Assembly (NCBI RefSeq): GCF_000612725.1
Contig: NZ_HG964450.1
Location: 1,382,415-1,433,756 of the forward strand
Direction of reading: 5' to 3'
DNA from: Mycolicibacterium austroafricanum
GTDB taxonomy: Bacteria; Actinomycetota; Actinomycetes; Mycobacteriales; Mycobacteriaceae
Length of the DNA stretch: 51,342 nucleotides
Part shown: piece after piece, positions 43,379 to 51,342 of the stretch
How the letters are laid out: each line of letters begins with the position of its first letter
Numbering within the stretch: the first letter of the stretch is position 1
Notes under the pieces: model-generated
Database searches by the model: none
What the model was told of the DNA's origin: nothing
Seen by the model: only the letters and a program-made list of their open reading frames with translations
Made by a program: the position numbers and the translations under genes

Positions 43379-43794
43379 CGCATGCCTCCTTGCCGTTGAG
43401 TTCTAGCTTTCGACGGTAGTGGGCGGTGAGCGTAGGCGGAATCACCGCAGTTCGCGCTCGCCCCGAGTGACTCTGCTACCAAAACCAGTATTCATGCCCA
43501 CGATTGCGCAAGTGCAGCTTGCTTCGGGCAGCGACCAATCGCGGGGTACCGTACACGTGCCAAAATCGCCGTAGTCGCGGGAGTTACTTGGAGCTCGGGC
43601 CACGTGGGCTCGTGAACGGACGCTCCCGGAGCAGGTCGAAATGTTAAACGAGCAGGCACCCCAGCCCCGGGTTCGTCGAGCGCCCCGGCCTGTCTCCGAG
43701 CCGCCGGCTTATCCGCGGCGAGTTCACGTCGTGTCGGACCTCAATGTTTCGATAAGGTTCCGTAATCCAGCGCCGACGCAAGGGGGTCTCGGGC
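43379..43794. promoter_or_regulatory. Divergent region upstream of the Mokosh-like operon
   Basis: 416 bases between two divergent genes; both promoters are presumably here, but I cannot define them. The ribosome-binding site AAGGGGG of the kinase-helicase gene is at 43780-43786. No repeat or RNA gene seen. Confidence 0.4.
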
Positions 43795-44025
43795 GTGCCC
43801 GACGTTATCGCCGACCACTACATGCTTCTGAAGGTTGAGCGCCGTAGCGGAACCTTCTCTATCGTCCGAAAAGCGATTGACGACCGCGACGAGTCGTTCG
43901 TTGCTGTGAAGCTCCTGTCGGGCCAGTCCGACGATGTGACTCGGAAGGTCTTCAATAACGAAGCGAATACGCTCAAGAGCCTTTCGCACCCGAACAGAGG
44001 TTGTCCCGTTCTTCGTGGAATTTGA
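43795..44025 (+). pseudogene. mkoA: 5' fragment of the kinase-helicase gene (mkoA), cut by an IS256-family element
   Basis: GTG 43795, eight bases after AAGGGGG. It encodes the kinase N-lobe: a degenerate Gly loop (ERRSGTFSIVRKA), the catalytic Lys in FVAVKLL and the alpha-C Glu in NNEANTLKSLSHPN. After codon 67 the frame enters the IS and stops at 44025. Removing the IS and one copy of the 8-bp duplication joins it in frame to the fragment that ends at 48687 and recreates SHPNIVRC, giving a 1136-aa protein. Confidence 0.9.
43989..43996. repeat. Target-site duplication of the IS256-family insertion
   Basis: CCCGAACA at 43989-43996 is repeated exactly at 45471-45478, immediately outside the IS. 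Eight bases is the usual length for IS256. This indicates a simple, probably recent insertion. Confidence 0.92.
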
Positions 44026-45470
44026 GGTGACGGTCCCTCACCTGAGGCCTGCCTGATGGTAGGTCTTCGGGTGAACCGCCAAGTACACCTCGAAGAAGGA
44101 GTAAGGGACCGCCATGAAGACCGTACCTACTGTTCGTCTCGCTGACACGATCGATGCTGCCGCTCTGCCCGAGTTGCCGGAGGAGATCGCGCTGGCGATG
44201 ACCGATATCGCCGATGCCGCGCGCGAAGGGCTGATGGCGATGAGCGTGGCCGCCGGGATGGCGGTGATGGCCGCGATGTTTGAGGCCGAGATCACCGAGA
44301 TTGCCGGACCCAAGGGCAAGCACAACCCGGATCGCGCCGCGGTGCGCCATGGCGCCGAGAAGGGATCGGTGACTCTTGGCGGTCGCCGGGTGCCGGTCGA
44401 GCGGCCGCGGGCACGCACCGTCGAGGGCCATGAGGTGCCGTTGACCAGCTACGCCCACTTCGCTGCTGACGACCTGCTGACTCAGGTGGTGATGGAGCGG
44501 ATGGCCGCCGGGGTGGCCACTCGCCGGCACGCCCGCACCGCCGAGCCGGTCGGCGAAAAAGTCAGCGGCACACAGAAATCCACTTCGAAGTCGGCGATCT
44601 CGCGTCGATTCGTCAAGCAGACCGAGACCGCGCTGGCCGAGTTGATGAGCCGCGACTTGGCCGGCGAGGACATCAAGGTGCTCATGCTCGACGGGGAGCA
44701 TATGGCTGGCCGGTGCGTGGTGGTGGCGCTGGCGATCACCGCCGACGGCACGAAGAAGCCGGTCGGGTTGTGGGACGGCTCCACCGAGAACAAGACGGTG
44801 GTGTGCTCGCTGTTGGCCGATCTCGTTGAGCGTGGCCTGCGCTTCGATGACGGACTGCTGGTTGTCTGCGACGGGGCCAAGGCATTGGCCGCCGCGGTGC
44901 GTGAGGTGTTCGGCGCCAAGGCTGCGATCCAACGATGCACCCTGCACAAGCGTAGGAATGTCGCCGATCACCTGCCCGATAAGGAGCAGGCCTGGGTGGA
45001 TGCCAAGCTGGTCAAGGCGTTCGGCCACCCTGACCCCCACACCGGGCTAGCCAATGCCAAAAGCCTTGCTGCGCAACTGGAGAAGAACTATCCCGGCGCG
45101 GCCGCGTCGCTGCGCGAGGGGCTGGACGAGATGTTCACCGTCGCCCGTCTGGGCATCGACGGCCGGCTCGCCAAAACACTGACAACCTCCAACCCAGTCG
45201 AGTCGATGATCTCGATCGCGCGCACCACCAACCGAAACGTCACCCGCTGGCGCGACGGGCAGATGGTGCTGCGCTGGACCGCAGCCGGCATGCTCAACGC
45301 CGAGCGAGCCTTCCGCCGCATCAAGGGCCACAAGCAGATGCCCCAGCTCGTAGCTGCCCTACATCGACACGCCCACCCCAAAACCGCCGCCGGTACCGAA
45401 GCTGTCGGTGCCGCCGCCTAGAGTTCACCATGGATCGTCACCAAGAATCCACGAGACTCGGGACATGCTC
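43997..45470 (+). mobile_element. IS256-family insertion sequence
   Basis: 1474 bp. The ends begin GAGGTTGTCCCG (left) and, inverted, GAGCATGTCCCG (right). Similarity continues inward through TCGTGGA and GGTGACG, giving imperfect inverted repeats of about 40 bp. Flanked by the CCCGAACA duplication. It carries one transposase gene and splits the kinase domain of the Mokosh-like gene. Confidence 0.93.
44114..45421 (+). CDS. IS256-family transposase
   Basis: 435 aa, ATG preceded by AAGGAG. Catalytic residues are in place: Asp in VLMLDGEH, Asp in LLVVCDGAKAL and Glu in TSNPVESMIS. The C-terminus WRDGQMVLRWTAAGM is typical. Full length and apparently functional, so both further movement and excision are conceivable. 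IS256 elements copy through a circular intermediate. Confidence 0.95.
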   Translation: MKTVPTVRLADTIDAAALPELPEEIALAMTDIADAAREGLMAMSVAAGMAVMAAMFEAEITEIAGPKGKHNPDRAAVRHGAEKGSVTLGGRRVPVERPRARTVEGHEVPLTSYAHFAADDLLTQVVMERMAAGVATRRHARTAEPVGEKVSGTQKSTSKSAISRRFVKQTETALAELMSRDLAGEDIKVLMLDGEHMAGRCVVVALAITADGTKKPVGLWDGSTENKTVVCSLLADLVERGLRFDDGLLVVCDGAKALAAAVREVFGAKAAIQRCTLHKRRNVADHLPDKEQAWVDAKLVKAFGHPDPHTGLANAKSLAAQLEKNYPGAAASLREGLDEMFTVARLGIDGRLAKTLTTSNPVESMISIARTTNRNVTRWRDGQMVLRWTAAGMLNAERAFRRIKGHKQMPQLVAALHRHAHPKTAAGTEAVGAAA

Positions 45471-48400
45471 CCCGAACATCGTTCGCTGCCGCTGGTCCGG
45501 CATCGACGAGACAGACACCTATGTCCTCGTCTTGGATTGGGTCGATAGCAACCTCGATGACGTGCTGAAGGCAAATGGGCCGTGGGATTCTTGGGATCGG
45601 TTGGCTACCGAGATCGCCCTGCCGCTTGTGGATGCCCTTGCCTACACGCATCTGAAACAGATTGAGCATCGAGACATCAAGCCACAAAACGTCCTTGTGT
45701 CAGACACCGGCGTCCCACTACTTGCAGACTTTGGCATCGCGAAGATCCGCGGGGATGAGCAGACGACTTCGCACACAGTCGCAGCCTGGCATTCGAAGCC
45801 GTACGCTCCGCCGGAACTCAACGCTGATATCCGGTATGTGCGCGACGTCTACTCGATGGGTGTTCTCCTCATTCAATGCATGACCCAGGAGCAACTCAAG
45901 GACCTCGCTGGTGTCGAACGGGCATTGGATGCAATTCCCGTTCCTCCTGAAGTTCGGCGCCTATTGGGCTCGTGCATCGCGACACAGCCAGACGACCGTC
46001 CAAAGAACGCCAGCGACCTCTTGGGGGCCCTAAAGGCCATCCAACAGCGCAGGCAGGCACAGCAGCAGGTTGCGCGAAACCCCGTCTGGCTGCGACTCAC
46101 AAAGTCGGCCATTAAGGCACTAGCGGGTAGCGATGCTGCGCGGCAGGAAGCGATCGGCAAGGCCAACGCAGACTTATCGGGGGACATCTACGCATCCTTC
46201 TTCAAAGACCAGGAATCAGGCGAACTTCAACGTGACAGCATTCGCGTCGACGGCGAGGCTTGGAGCTTCACCTTGAAGACTGACGACAGCGGTGCCGTGG
46301 TAATCAAGGCGGCAGAACTTGATTTCGAGCGACTTGAAAATCACAGGCGACGGGCACTACTCGTTCCGAAAGTCTTTGACTGGACGTTCAACCAGCCAGT
46401 CAATCTTGCCCTCGCAAAGACCGGCATCGCCACTTTGATCGACACCGTCGATGCCTTCTACGAGGGCTTGGGCAGTGCCGACGAACGTGTTGCAGAGGAG
46501 CGGGTCGGCGACGAACTGTTCGACACGTGGCGGCGAGTTCTGAATGCCCGCGAGGAGCTCGCCCGCGGGGAGAAGAAGCCACTGCCTTATAAGAAGTGGC
46601 AGGCACGGGGCCGCGAGGCCACGTTCACCCTCGATACGGCGGTAGACCACGATCTGGTGGGCACCGAATGGCGGGTTCGAGATCTGGCGACCGACCGAAA
46701 GCTCGGATGGGGCGAGGTGATCGATCATGATGGCGATCGAGTTGTCATCCTGAGCGCTCGGCGATGGGAAGGGCTTCCCGATCGCGCTGTACTCGATCCC
46801 CACCTTGGACCGGACGAGGCGGCATTGAATCGACAGCGCCGGGCCGTAGACGACGTTCAGCGCGATAAGTCAGCTCGCCCGGATCTCCGGCAGTTGCTTC
46901 TTGACCCCGGCCGCAACGCGGAGCCCAAGCCGATTTCGATCGTGAGCTGGAAACGCCAACTTGACGATCGCAAGCGGGAGGCTATTGAGACAGCAATGGG
47001 TTCTCCTGACATCTTCGTTGTCCAAGGGCCACCGGGTACCGGCAAGACGAGCTTCATCGCCGAGCTCGTTGAGCAAACATTGCTAGCAGACCGACAGGCA
47101 CGGGTGCTCATCGCTTCGCAGACGAATGTCGCCGTGGACAACGCCCTGCAGCGACTTGCTGACGGTGGTCAGGCCAGCATGGTTAGGCTCGCGAGCGCTG
47201 ACCAGAATCGGGTAGACGAATCAGTGCGGCACCTTTTGCTCGATGCTCAGATGAAGCGTTGGGCACGAGCGGTGCGCAAGAACGCCGAGGGCCACCTCGG
47301 AGCGCGTGCCACCGAGGCGGGTTTGGTGCCGTCACATCTGCGCGCGGCATTGGCGCTCCAGCAGTTGTCTGCCACCCTGGCGCAACTCGAACACTTCCAA
47401 AACGCGCGCCCGGATGAGGAGGAAGGGCAGCGGTCGGAGTTGGCAACGGCCCTGTCCGAGCCAATGTCTGCGACGTCGGTACAGGAGAAAGCTGACGCGC
47501 TGGCTGACCTACGGGATGAGCTGGTCTTAGAGGCTCAATCCGAGCTCGGCAGTGACCTGACACTGTCGGCAGACATGACCCGAGAAGACGCGATGAATGC
47601 TGTAGATGCCCTCATCGGAGGAAGCAGCGACGCGCAGCAACTGTTGGCCCGATTGCAGCTGCAAGGTGAATGGCTGCAACGCATCGCTTCGGATTCTGGC
47701 CTCGCGAGCACTTTCCTGGACCAGACAAGCGTGATCGCGGGAACCTGCGTTGGCTATCTGAGGCACCCCGCTGTGCGCCATCTCGACATTGACCTGTGCA
47801 TCGTTGATGAGGCGTCTCGGGCGACCCTTACCGAAGCCTTGGTGCCGGTTTCACGCGCCAAGCGCTGGGTCGTCGTCGGTGATACCAACCAGCTGCCACC
47901 GGTCGACGAAGACTTGCTGCGGAATAAGGACCTGATGAACGACAATCAGCTTCTTCCAGAAGACGTGAAACAAACGCTCTTCCAGCGATTGGCGGACCGC
48001 TTGCCAGAACACTCGCAAGTGATGCTGAATCGGCAGTACCGGATGATCCGTCCAATCGGTGACATGATCTCGACCTGCTTCTACGGCGAGGAGTTGCACT
48101 CTCCCAACGACGGCGAACTCGTTGGCTACGCTCTCGGCTACGGCAAGCCCGTTCTGTGGCTTGATACGTCGGCCCACGGTGACGGTCGCCGAGAGGCTGC
48201 TCCCCAAGGCAAGGGCAAGAGCTTTGCGAACCGTGCCGAGGCTCGCATAGTGATCGATCGACTGGTGGTGCTGAACGGAGCGGTCGACAAGGGGGTCGTC
48301 AGCCTGCCGAAGAACTGTGAGCAGCTCGAAGTTCTAGTTATAGCGCCGTATGTCGCGCAAGTCGCCGAGCTCAAACAGCAGATCGCTCCCCTAAGCAACC

Positions 48401-48687
48401 GGTTACGGCACTTGTCAGTTACCGTCATGAGTGTCGATGCAGTGCAGGGGCGCGAGTCAGATGTCGCCATCTTCTCGGTGACACGCAGCAACGCCAGAGC
48501 TGAACTGGGATTTATTGGCCCCGACTACTGGCGTCGCATCAATGTGGCGCTCTCCCGCGCTCGATTCGGCCTTACCGTTGTTGGAGACGCGGGGTTCATC
48601 AGAGGTACGGCCGGTGCCTTGAAGAAGGTGCTCACGTATGTCGAGACGCATCCGGACGACTGCGAATTGAGGACCGCCGAGCGATGA
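45430..48687 (+). pseudogene. mkoA: 3' fragment of mkoA: kinase C-lobe plus SF1 (Upf1/DNA2-type) helicase
   Basis: Type I Mokosh pairs a kinase-helicase with a PLD protein; this is the bulk of the first. The kinase C-lobe has HRDIKPQNV, DFG in LADFGIAKI and YAPPEL. The helicase has Walker A GPPGTGKT (near residue 533), LIASQTNVAVDN, Walker B DEAS, GDTNQLPP, LNRQYRM and VDAVQGRESD, INVALSRAR, the COG1112/SF1B set. An ATG at 45430, inside the IS end, could start an N-truncated 1085-aa protein lacking the ATP-binding Lys; it has no good ribosome-binding site. The helicase domain is itself undamaged. Stop overlaps mkoB (ATGA). Confidence 0.9.
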
Positions 48688-50057
48688 GTCTTACCTCCGC
48701 CGATATGCTCCGGCGTCGGTTCGGTGATCACCGACCAGGGCTTCAGCTGATCAGCGTGGTGGATGCAGCCCTACCGGTAACGATGCTTCGGGTGGATGTG
48801 TTGGCGCAGGAGCGCAAGCCGCTCCCCTTGCTAGAGGAGTTCATTCTGCGATTCGTGCACGCAGGGGTGGGCGACATTGATGAGATTGCCGCACTCCTTG
48901 GTCTGGAACGCGACCAGGTAGTTAGCACCGTCGCCGACCAGATCAGCTCCAACAACCTCACCAAGAATTGGAGCGGACAACTCGGCCTCACGGCATTGGG
49001 TCTGGAAGCTGCGCGCGACGCCGCGGCGGTACAGCCCGTCTTAACCCAACTCAATGTGCCGTTCGATCGGCTCGTCTGGAACGCCCAAAACTACACACGT
49101 TCCAACCTGATCAAGAAGCGGGACGCACAGGACGCCGGCCTTGAGCTTCTGCCCGCCAAGAAGAGCTCACGGGTCGACCTAAACGACCTGGCCGTGGAGC
49201 GCTTCAACGAGCTGGTCGAGTCCCGCGACGACAGGACAAGGCAAGTGGAGGTGCTGCGCATTCGTAAAATTGCGTCGCAGAATCTGCACCTTTACATGCC
49301 AGCCCAGCTGCTGGTCTATGGCGACCCTGACTCCGGCGAGGTGGATCTGGGACTATGCATCGATGGGGATCTCCAGCCCGCTCATGGATTGGAACTTGCG
49401 GCCGCGGACGCCGTGGCCAGACTTGGGATCGCTGTAGCACGCCCAAATCCCCGCCCCACTCTGTCCCCCGAGCTCGAAGCGCAGCGGGTCGCAAGCGATC
49501 AGATCGAAATCCTCAGAGCCGCCGGCGATCTGAACGAGGCGGAACCTGACGAGAGTCCACGACGCATCGAGGACATCGCGGTGCGGAGTGTTGACGTGCA
49601 CGAGCACCCACAACTACTCGCTGAAGCGCTCAGGAGCACAAAAGAGCGGTTACTGATCATCGCGCCTTGGGTAAAAGGCGCCGTCGTCAACACGGACTTT
49701 CTCGCGGCCCTCGAACGACGACTCCGGGCTGGAGTCGAAATACATGTCGGCCACGGTTACGGACCAGATGACAGCGGATCTGACGAGTTTGCACTGCGCA
49801 AACTCAACAACCTTGCAGCCCGCTACGACAATCTAAGAATTGTCCGCCTGCAGAACACCCACGCCAAGATACTGATCTTCGACGACCAGTGGATCACGAC
49901 CAGCTTCAACTGGCTGTCGTTCAGAGGTGATCCGAACCGGACGTACCGCATGGAGGAAGGCACGCTCGTCCAGATAAGGAGCGAGGTCGACAGGGCCTTC
50001 GCCCGGTACGTCGCTGTACTCGACGCAGACGGCGTTGATCCCCGTGAGCACGTCTGA
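48684..50057 (+). CDS. mkoB: MkoB-like phospholipase D-family nuclease
   Basis: 457 aa. The C-terminal PLD domain holds a single HxKxxxxD motif (HAKILIFDD, near residue 393) preceded by RLLIIAPWVKGAVVN and followed by TSFNWLSFRG; two chains would dimerise to make the active site. The N-terminal ~270 residues include a helical, winged-helix-like part (GVGDIDEIAALLGLERDQV). Starts within the stop of the helicase gene, so it relied on translation of that gene. With the kinase-helicase it matches type I Mokosh. The gene is intact, but its expression is probably reduced by the upstream IS. Confidence 0.88.
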   Translation: MSLTSADMLRRRFGDHRPGLQLISVVDAALPVTMLRVDVLAQERKPLPLLEEFILRFVHAGVGDIDEIAALLGLERDQVVSTVADQISSNNLTKNWSGQLGLTALGLEAARDAAAVQPVLTQLNVPFDRLVWNAQNYTRSNLIKKRDAQDAGLELLPAKKSSRVDLNDLAVERFNELVESRDDRTRQVEVLRIRKIASQNLHLYMPAQLLVYGDPDSGEVDLGLCIDGDLQPAHGLELAAADAVARLGIAVARPNPRPTLSPELEAQRVASDQIEILRAAGDLNEAEPDESPRRIEDIAVRSVDVHEHPQLLAEALRSTKERLLIIAPWVKGAVVNTDFLAALERRLRAGVEIHVGHGYGPDDSGSDEFALRKLNNLAARYDNLRIVRLQNTHAKILIFDDQWITTSFNWLSFRGDPNRTYRMEEGTLVQIRSEVDRAFARYVAVLDADGVDPREHV

Positions 50058-50219
50058 CCCGCCGCGAATCTCCGTCTTCTGCACCGGGTTGAGCCTCATA
50101 CCGCTTGCCTGCGTCGATCGTTGCCGTGAAAGGCAATAGGAAGTGAAGCGGACGTCGTGAGATGGGGCGGAAAGATGCAGTGACCCGTCCCGGTGAGTCC
50201 GGAGACTGCTTTCGTTGAA

Positions 50220-50432
50220 TCACCCTGCCTTTGGTGGGGTGTGTCTGTGATCGTAATGGAGCTTCTCCACGGCCTCGGGGGTGAAGTCATCGAGGTACTC
50301 GTGCGGCCGCTCGGTCTTGAACCACAACACCCATTCGGCGGTCGCGAGTTCGACCTGGTTGACGTCGCGCCACGGGCCTTGGCGGCGGATGACTTCGTTC
50401 TTGAACGACCCGACTGTGGTGTCCCTGGCCAT
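50220..50432 (-). pseudogene. IS3-family transposase remnant (3' end of the integrase domain)
   Basis: About 65 codons reading SFKNEVIRRQGPWRDV, ATAEWVLWFKTERPHEYL and TPEAVEKLHYDH, the C-terminal end of an IS3 ORFB integrase. The 5' part is missing because an IS21-type end begins at about 50420. Sequence from about 50160 on may be the rest of the IS3 end. Not functional. Confidence 0.8.
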
Positions 50433-50492
50433 GAAAAAGTACCCACTGGTGGCCAGGCTGAGGTATCCGTTTTTGGCCAGGTGAAAGTATCC
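50426..50492 (+). repeat. Three 24-bp-period terminal repeats of a second IS21-type element
   Basis: TGGCCA begins at 50426, 50450 and 50474, exactly 24 bases apart, each followed by a (G/A)TATCC or GTACCC-like sequence. Tandem terminal repeats of this sort mark the istA-side end of IS21 elements. The end itself may be the TGTCCC at 50420. Confidence 0.75.
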
Positions 50493-50583
50493 AGCCCGTG
50501 TTCGTCGTGTCGATCAGGAACTGCGGGCCCCGATGGTGACGGTGAAGGCGCCAACCAATCGCCATCACCACCGGGGAGTTCCA

Positions 50584-51276
50584 TTGAAGTCTGCGAAGGA
50601 CCGCATGGATATCATTTCTGCCTACCACCAGCTCGGTTCCTACCGAGCCGCCGCGGAGCACTGCGGCACTACCCACCGCACCGTCAAGAAGATCGTCGAC
50701 AGGTTCGAGGCCGACCAGGCCGGTGTGCCGCGGCCACCGCGAGCCGAACGGGCACACAACTACGATTCGGTGGCCGATCTGGTCGCCGAACGCGTGGAGA
50801 AGTCCCACGGCCGGATCTCGGCCAAGCGGCTGCTGCCGATCGCGAAGACCGCGGGTTATGAGGGTTCCGCGCGTAACTTCCGGCGGCTAGTTGCCGAGAA
50901 GAAAGCGTTGTGGCACAGCACTAATCATCGCGGGCGGCGTCCCGCGGTGTGGGAGCCGGGTGAGTACCTGGTGATCGACTGGGCCCAAGCCGCACCCGGG
51001 CTGTTCCTGTTCTGTGCGGTACTGGCGTTCTCCCGGTGGCGGTTCGTGCGGTTCGCCACCAACCAGAAGGCAACCACCACGCTGGCGTTGATCGCCGAAG
51101 CCCTCGCCGCGATCGGCGGGGTCCCGGCACGGGTACTGGCCGACCGGATGGCCTGCCTCAAAGGTGGCGTCGTCGCCAACGTCGTCGTCCCCACCCCGGA
51201 CTACGTCCGGTTGGCCGGACACTACGGTTTCGCCCCCGATTTCTGCCACGCGAGCGACCCACTCTTAACCGGCTAA
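50584..51276 (+). pseudogene. istA: IstA of a second IS21-type element, C-terminally truncated
   Basis: TTG start at 50584 with GGGGAG five bases upstream gives MKSAKDRMDIISAYHQLGSY, the usual N-terminus of this subgroup. It has a helix-turn-helix (HCGTTHRTVKKIVDRF), Asp in YLVIDWAQA and the region ARVLADRMACLKGG. It stops after FCHASDPLLTG, before the catalytic Glu region, where foreign sequence begins. Not related closely to the istA at 16848-18452. Confidence 0.85.
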
Positions 51277-51342
51277 TCCGGGTGACTCGGATGGGGGGAA
51301 CTGCCCATTTCCTCCAGTTTTGCGCCCGGATCGAGCCAGATG
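51264..51342. mobile_element. Probable start of another insertion element at the window edge
   Basis: From about 51264 the sequence no longer encodes IstA and reads through ACTCTTAACCGGCTAATCCG into CGGATGGGGGGAACTGCC. The abrupt loss of homology within a conserved transposase region indicates insertion of another element, whose body lies beyond the window. I cannot name its family. Confidence 0.45.

Noticed and set aside
1..51342. CRISPR arrays, rRNA and tRNA genes.
   Set aside because: I saw no regularly spaced long repeats with unique spacers and no recognisable tRNA or rRNA sequence. In particular no tRNA gene lies beside the Tn7-like element.

Overview
The window comes from a high-GC actinobacterium, almost certainly Mycobacterium/Mycolicibacterium. 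The first 8.8 kb has the conserved mycobacterial order ponA - GT87-type membrane glycosyltransferase - rpsF - ssb - rpsR (zinc-binding C+ form) - rplI - dnaB, the order of Rv0050-Rv0058 in M. tuberculosis. The dnaB gene carries a 416-residue intein in its Walker A loop. The intein has Ala at position 1 and the Trp/Cys/Thr residues of a class 3 intein.

The core locus stops 29 bases after the dnaB stop codon. There a Tn7-like element begins at a TGTCAT repeat cluster (8851), followed by overlapping tnsA, tnsB, tnsC and tniQ (8982-15704). The catalytic residues of TnsA (E-D-K) and TnsB (D-D-E) and the P-loop of TnsC are intact. The arrangement (tnsA-proximal end just past an essential gene, large TnsD-like TniQ) mirrors Tn7 at glmS, and suggests the 3' end of dnaB is the attachment site. 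I could not find the distal end or a matching target duplication, so how much of the following DNA is cargo is unproven.

Downstream is a layered accessory region. (1) 15.7-20.8 kb: a parD antitoxin remnant decapitated by a 4.26-kb IS21-family element. Besides istA/istB, this element appears to carry a MarR regulator and a macrolide-type glycosyltransferase between its terminal repeats. A TetR remnant follows. (2) 20.8-25.4 kb: a complete qatABCD anti-phage operon on the minus strand. (3) 25.9-33.9 kb: a zinc-motif protein divergent from an AAA+ ATPase, a RES-Xre toxin-antitoxin pair, a TIM-barrel-like protein with a TGT-like C-terminal metal motif, a DUF2188 protein, and a translationally coupled pair made of a small membrane protein and an NB-ARC/TPR STAND NTPase that share a sequence motif. 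(4) 34.4-41.5 kb: a TetR/FAD-monooxygenase pair with a clear palindromic operator, and a tetR-mmpS-mmpL efflux/lipid-transport operon. (5) 42.7-50.1 kb: a type I Mokosh-like defence system (Ser/Thr kinase-SF1 helicase plus PLD nuclease). Its kinase domain is split by an IS256-family insertion with a perfect 8-bp target duplication; removing the insertion restores the kinase motif exactly. (6) 50.2-51.3 kb: nested IS debris (IS3 remnant, truncated IS21 istA, start of another element).

The window is therefore a core replication/ribosomal locus next to a defence and resistance island: two recognisable anti-phage systems (Qat intact, Mokosh broken), one TA pair, one STAND module that may be a new defence unit, and drug-handling genes.
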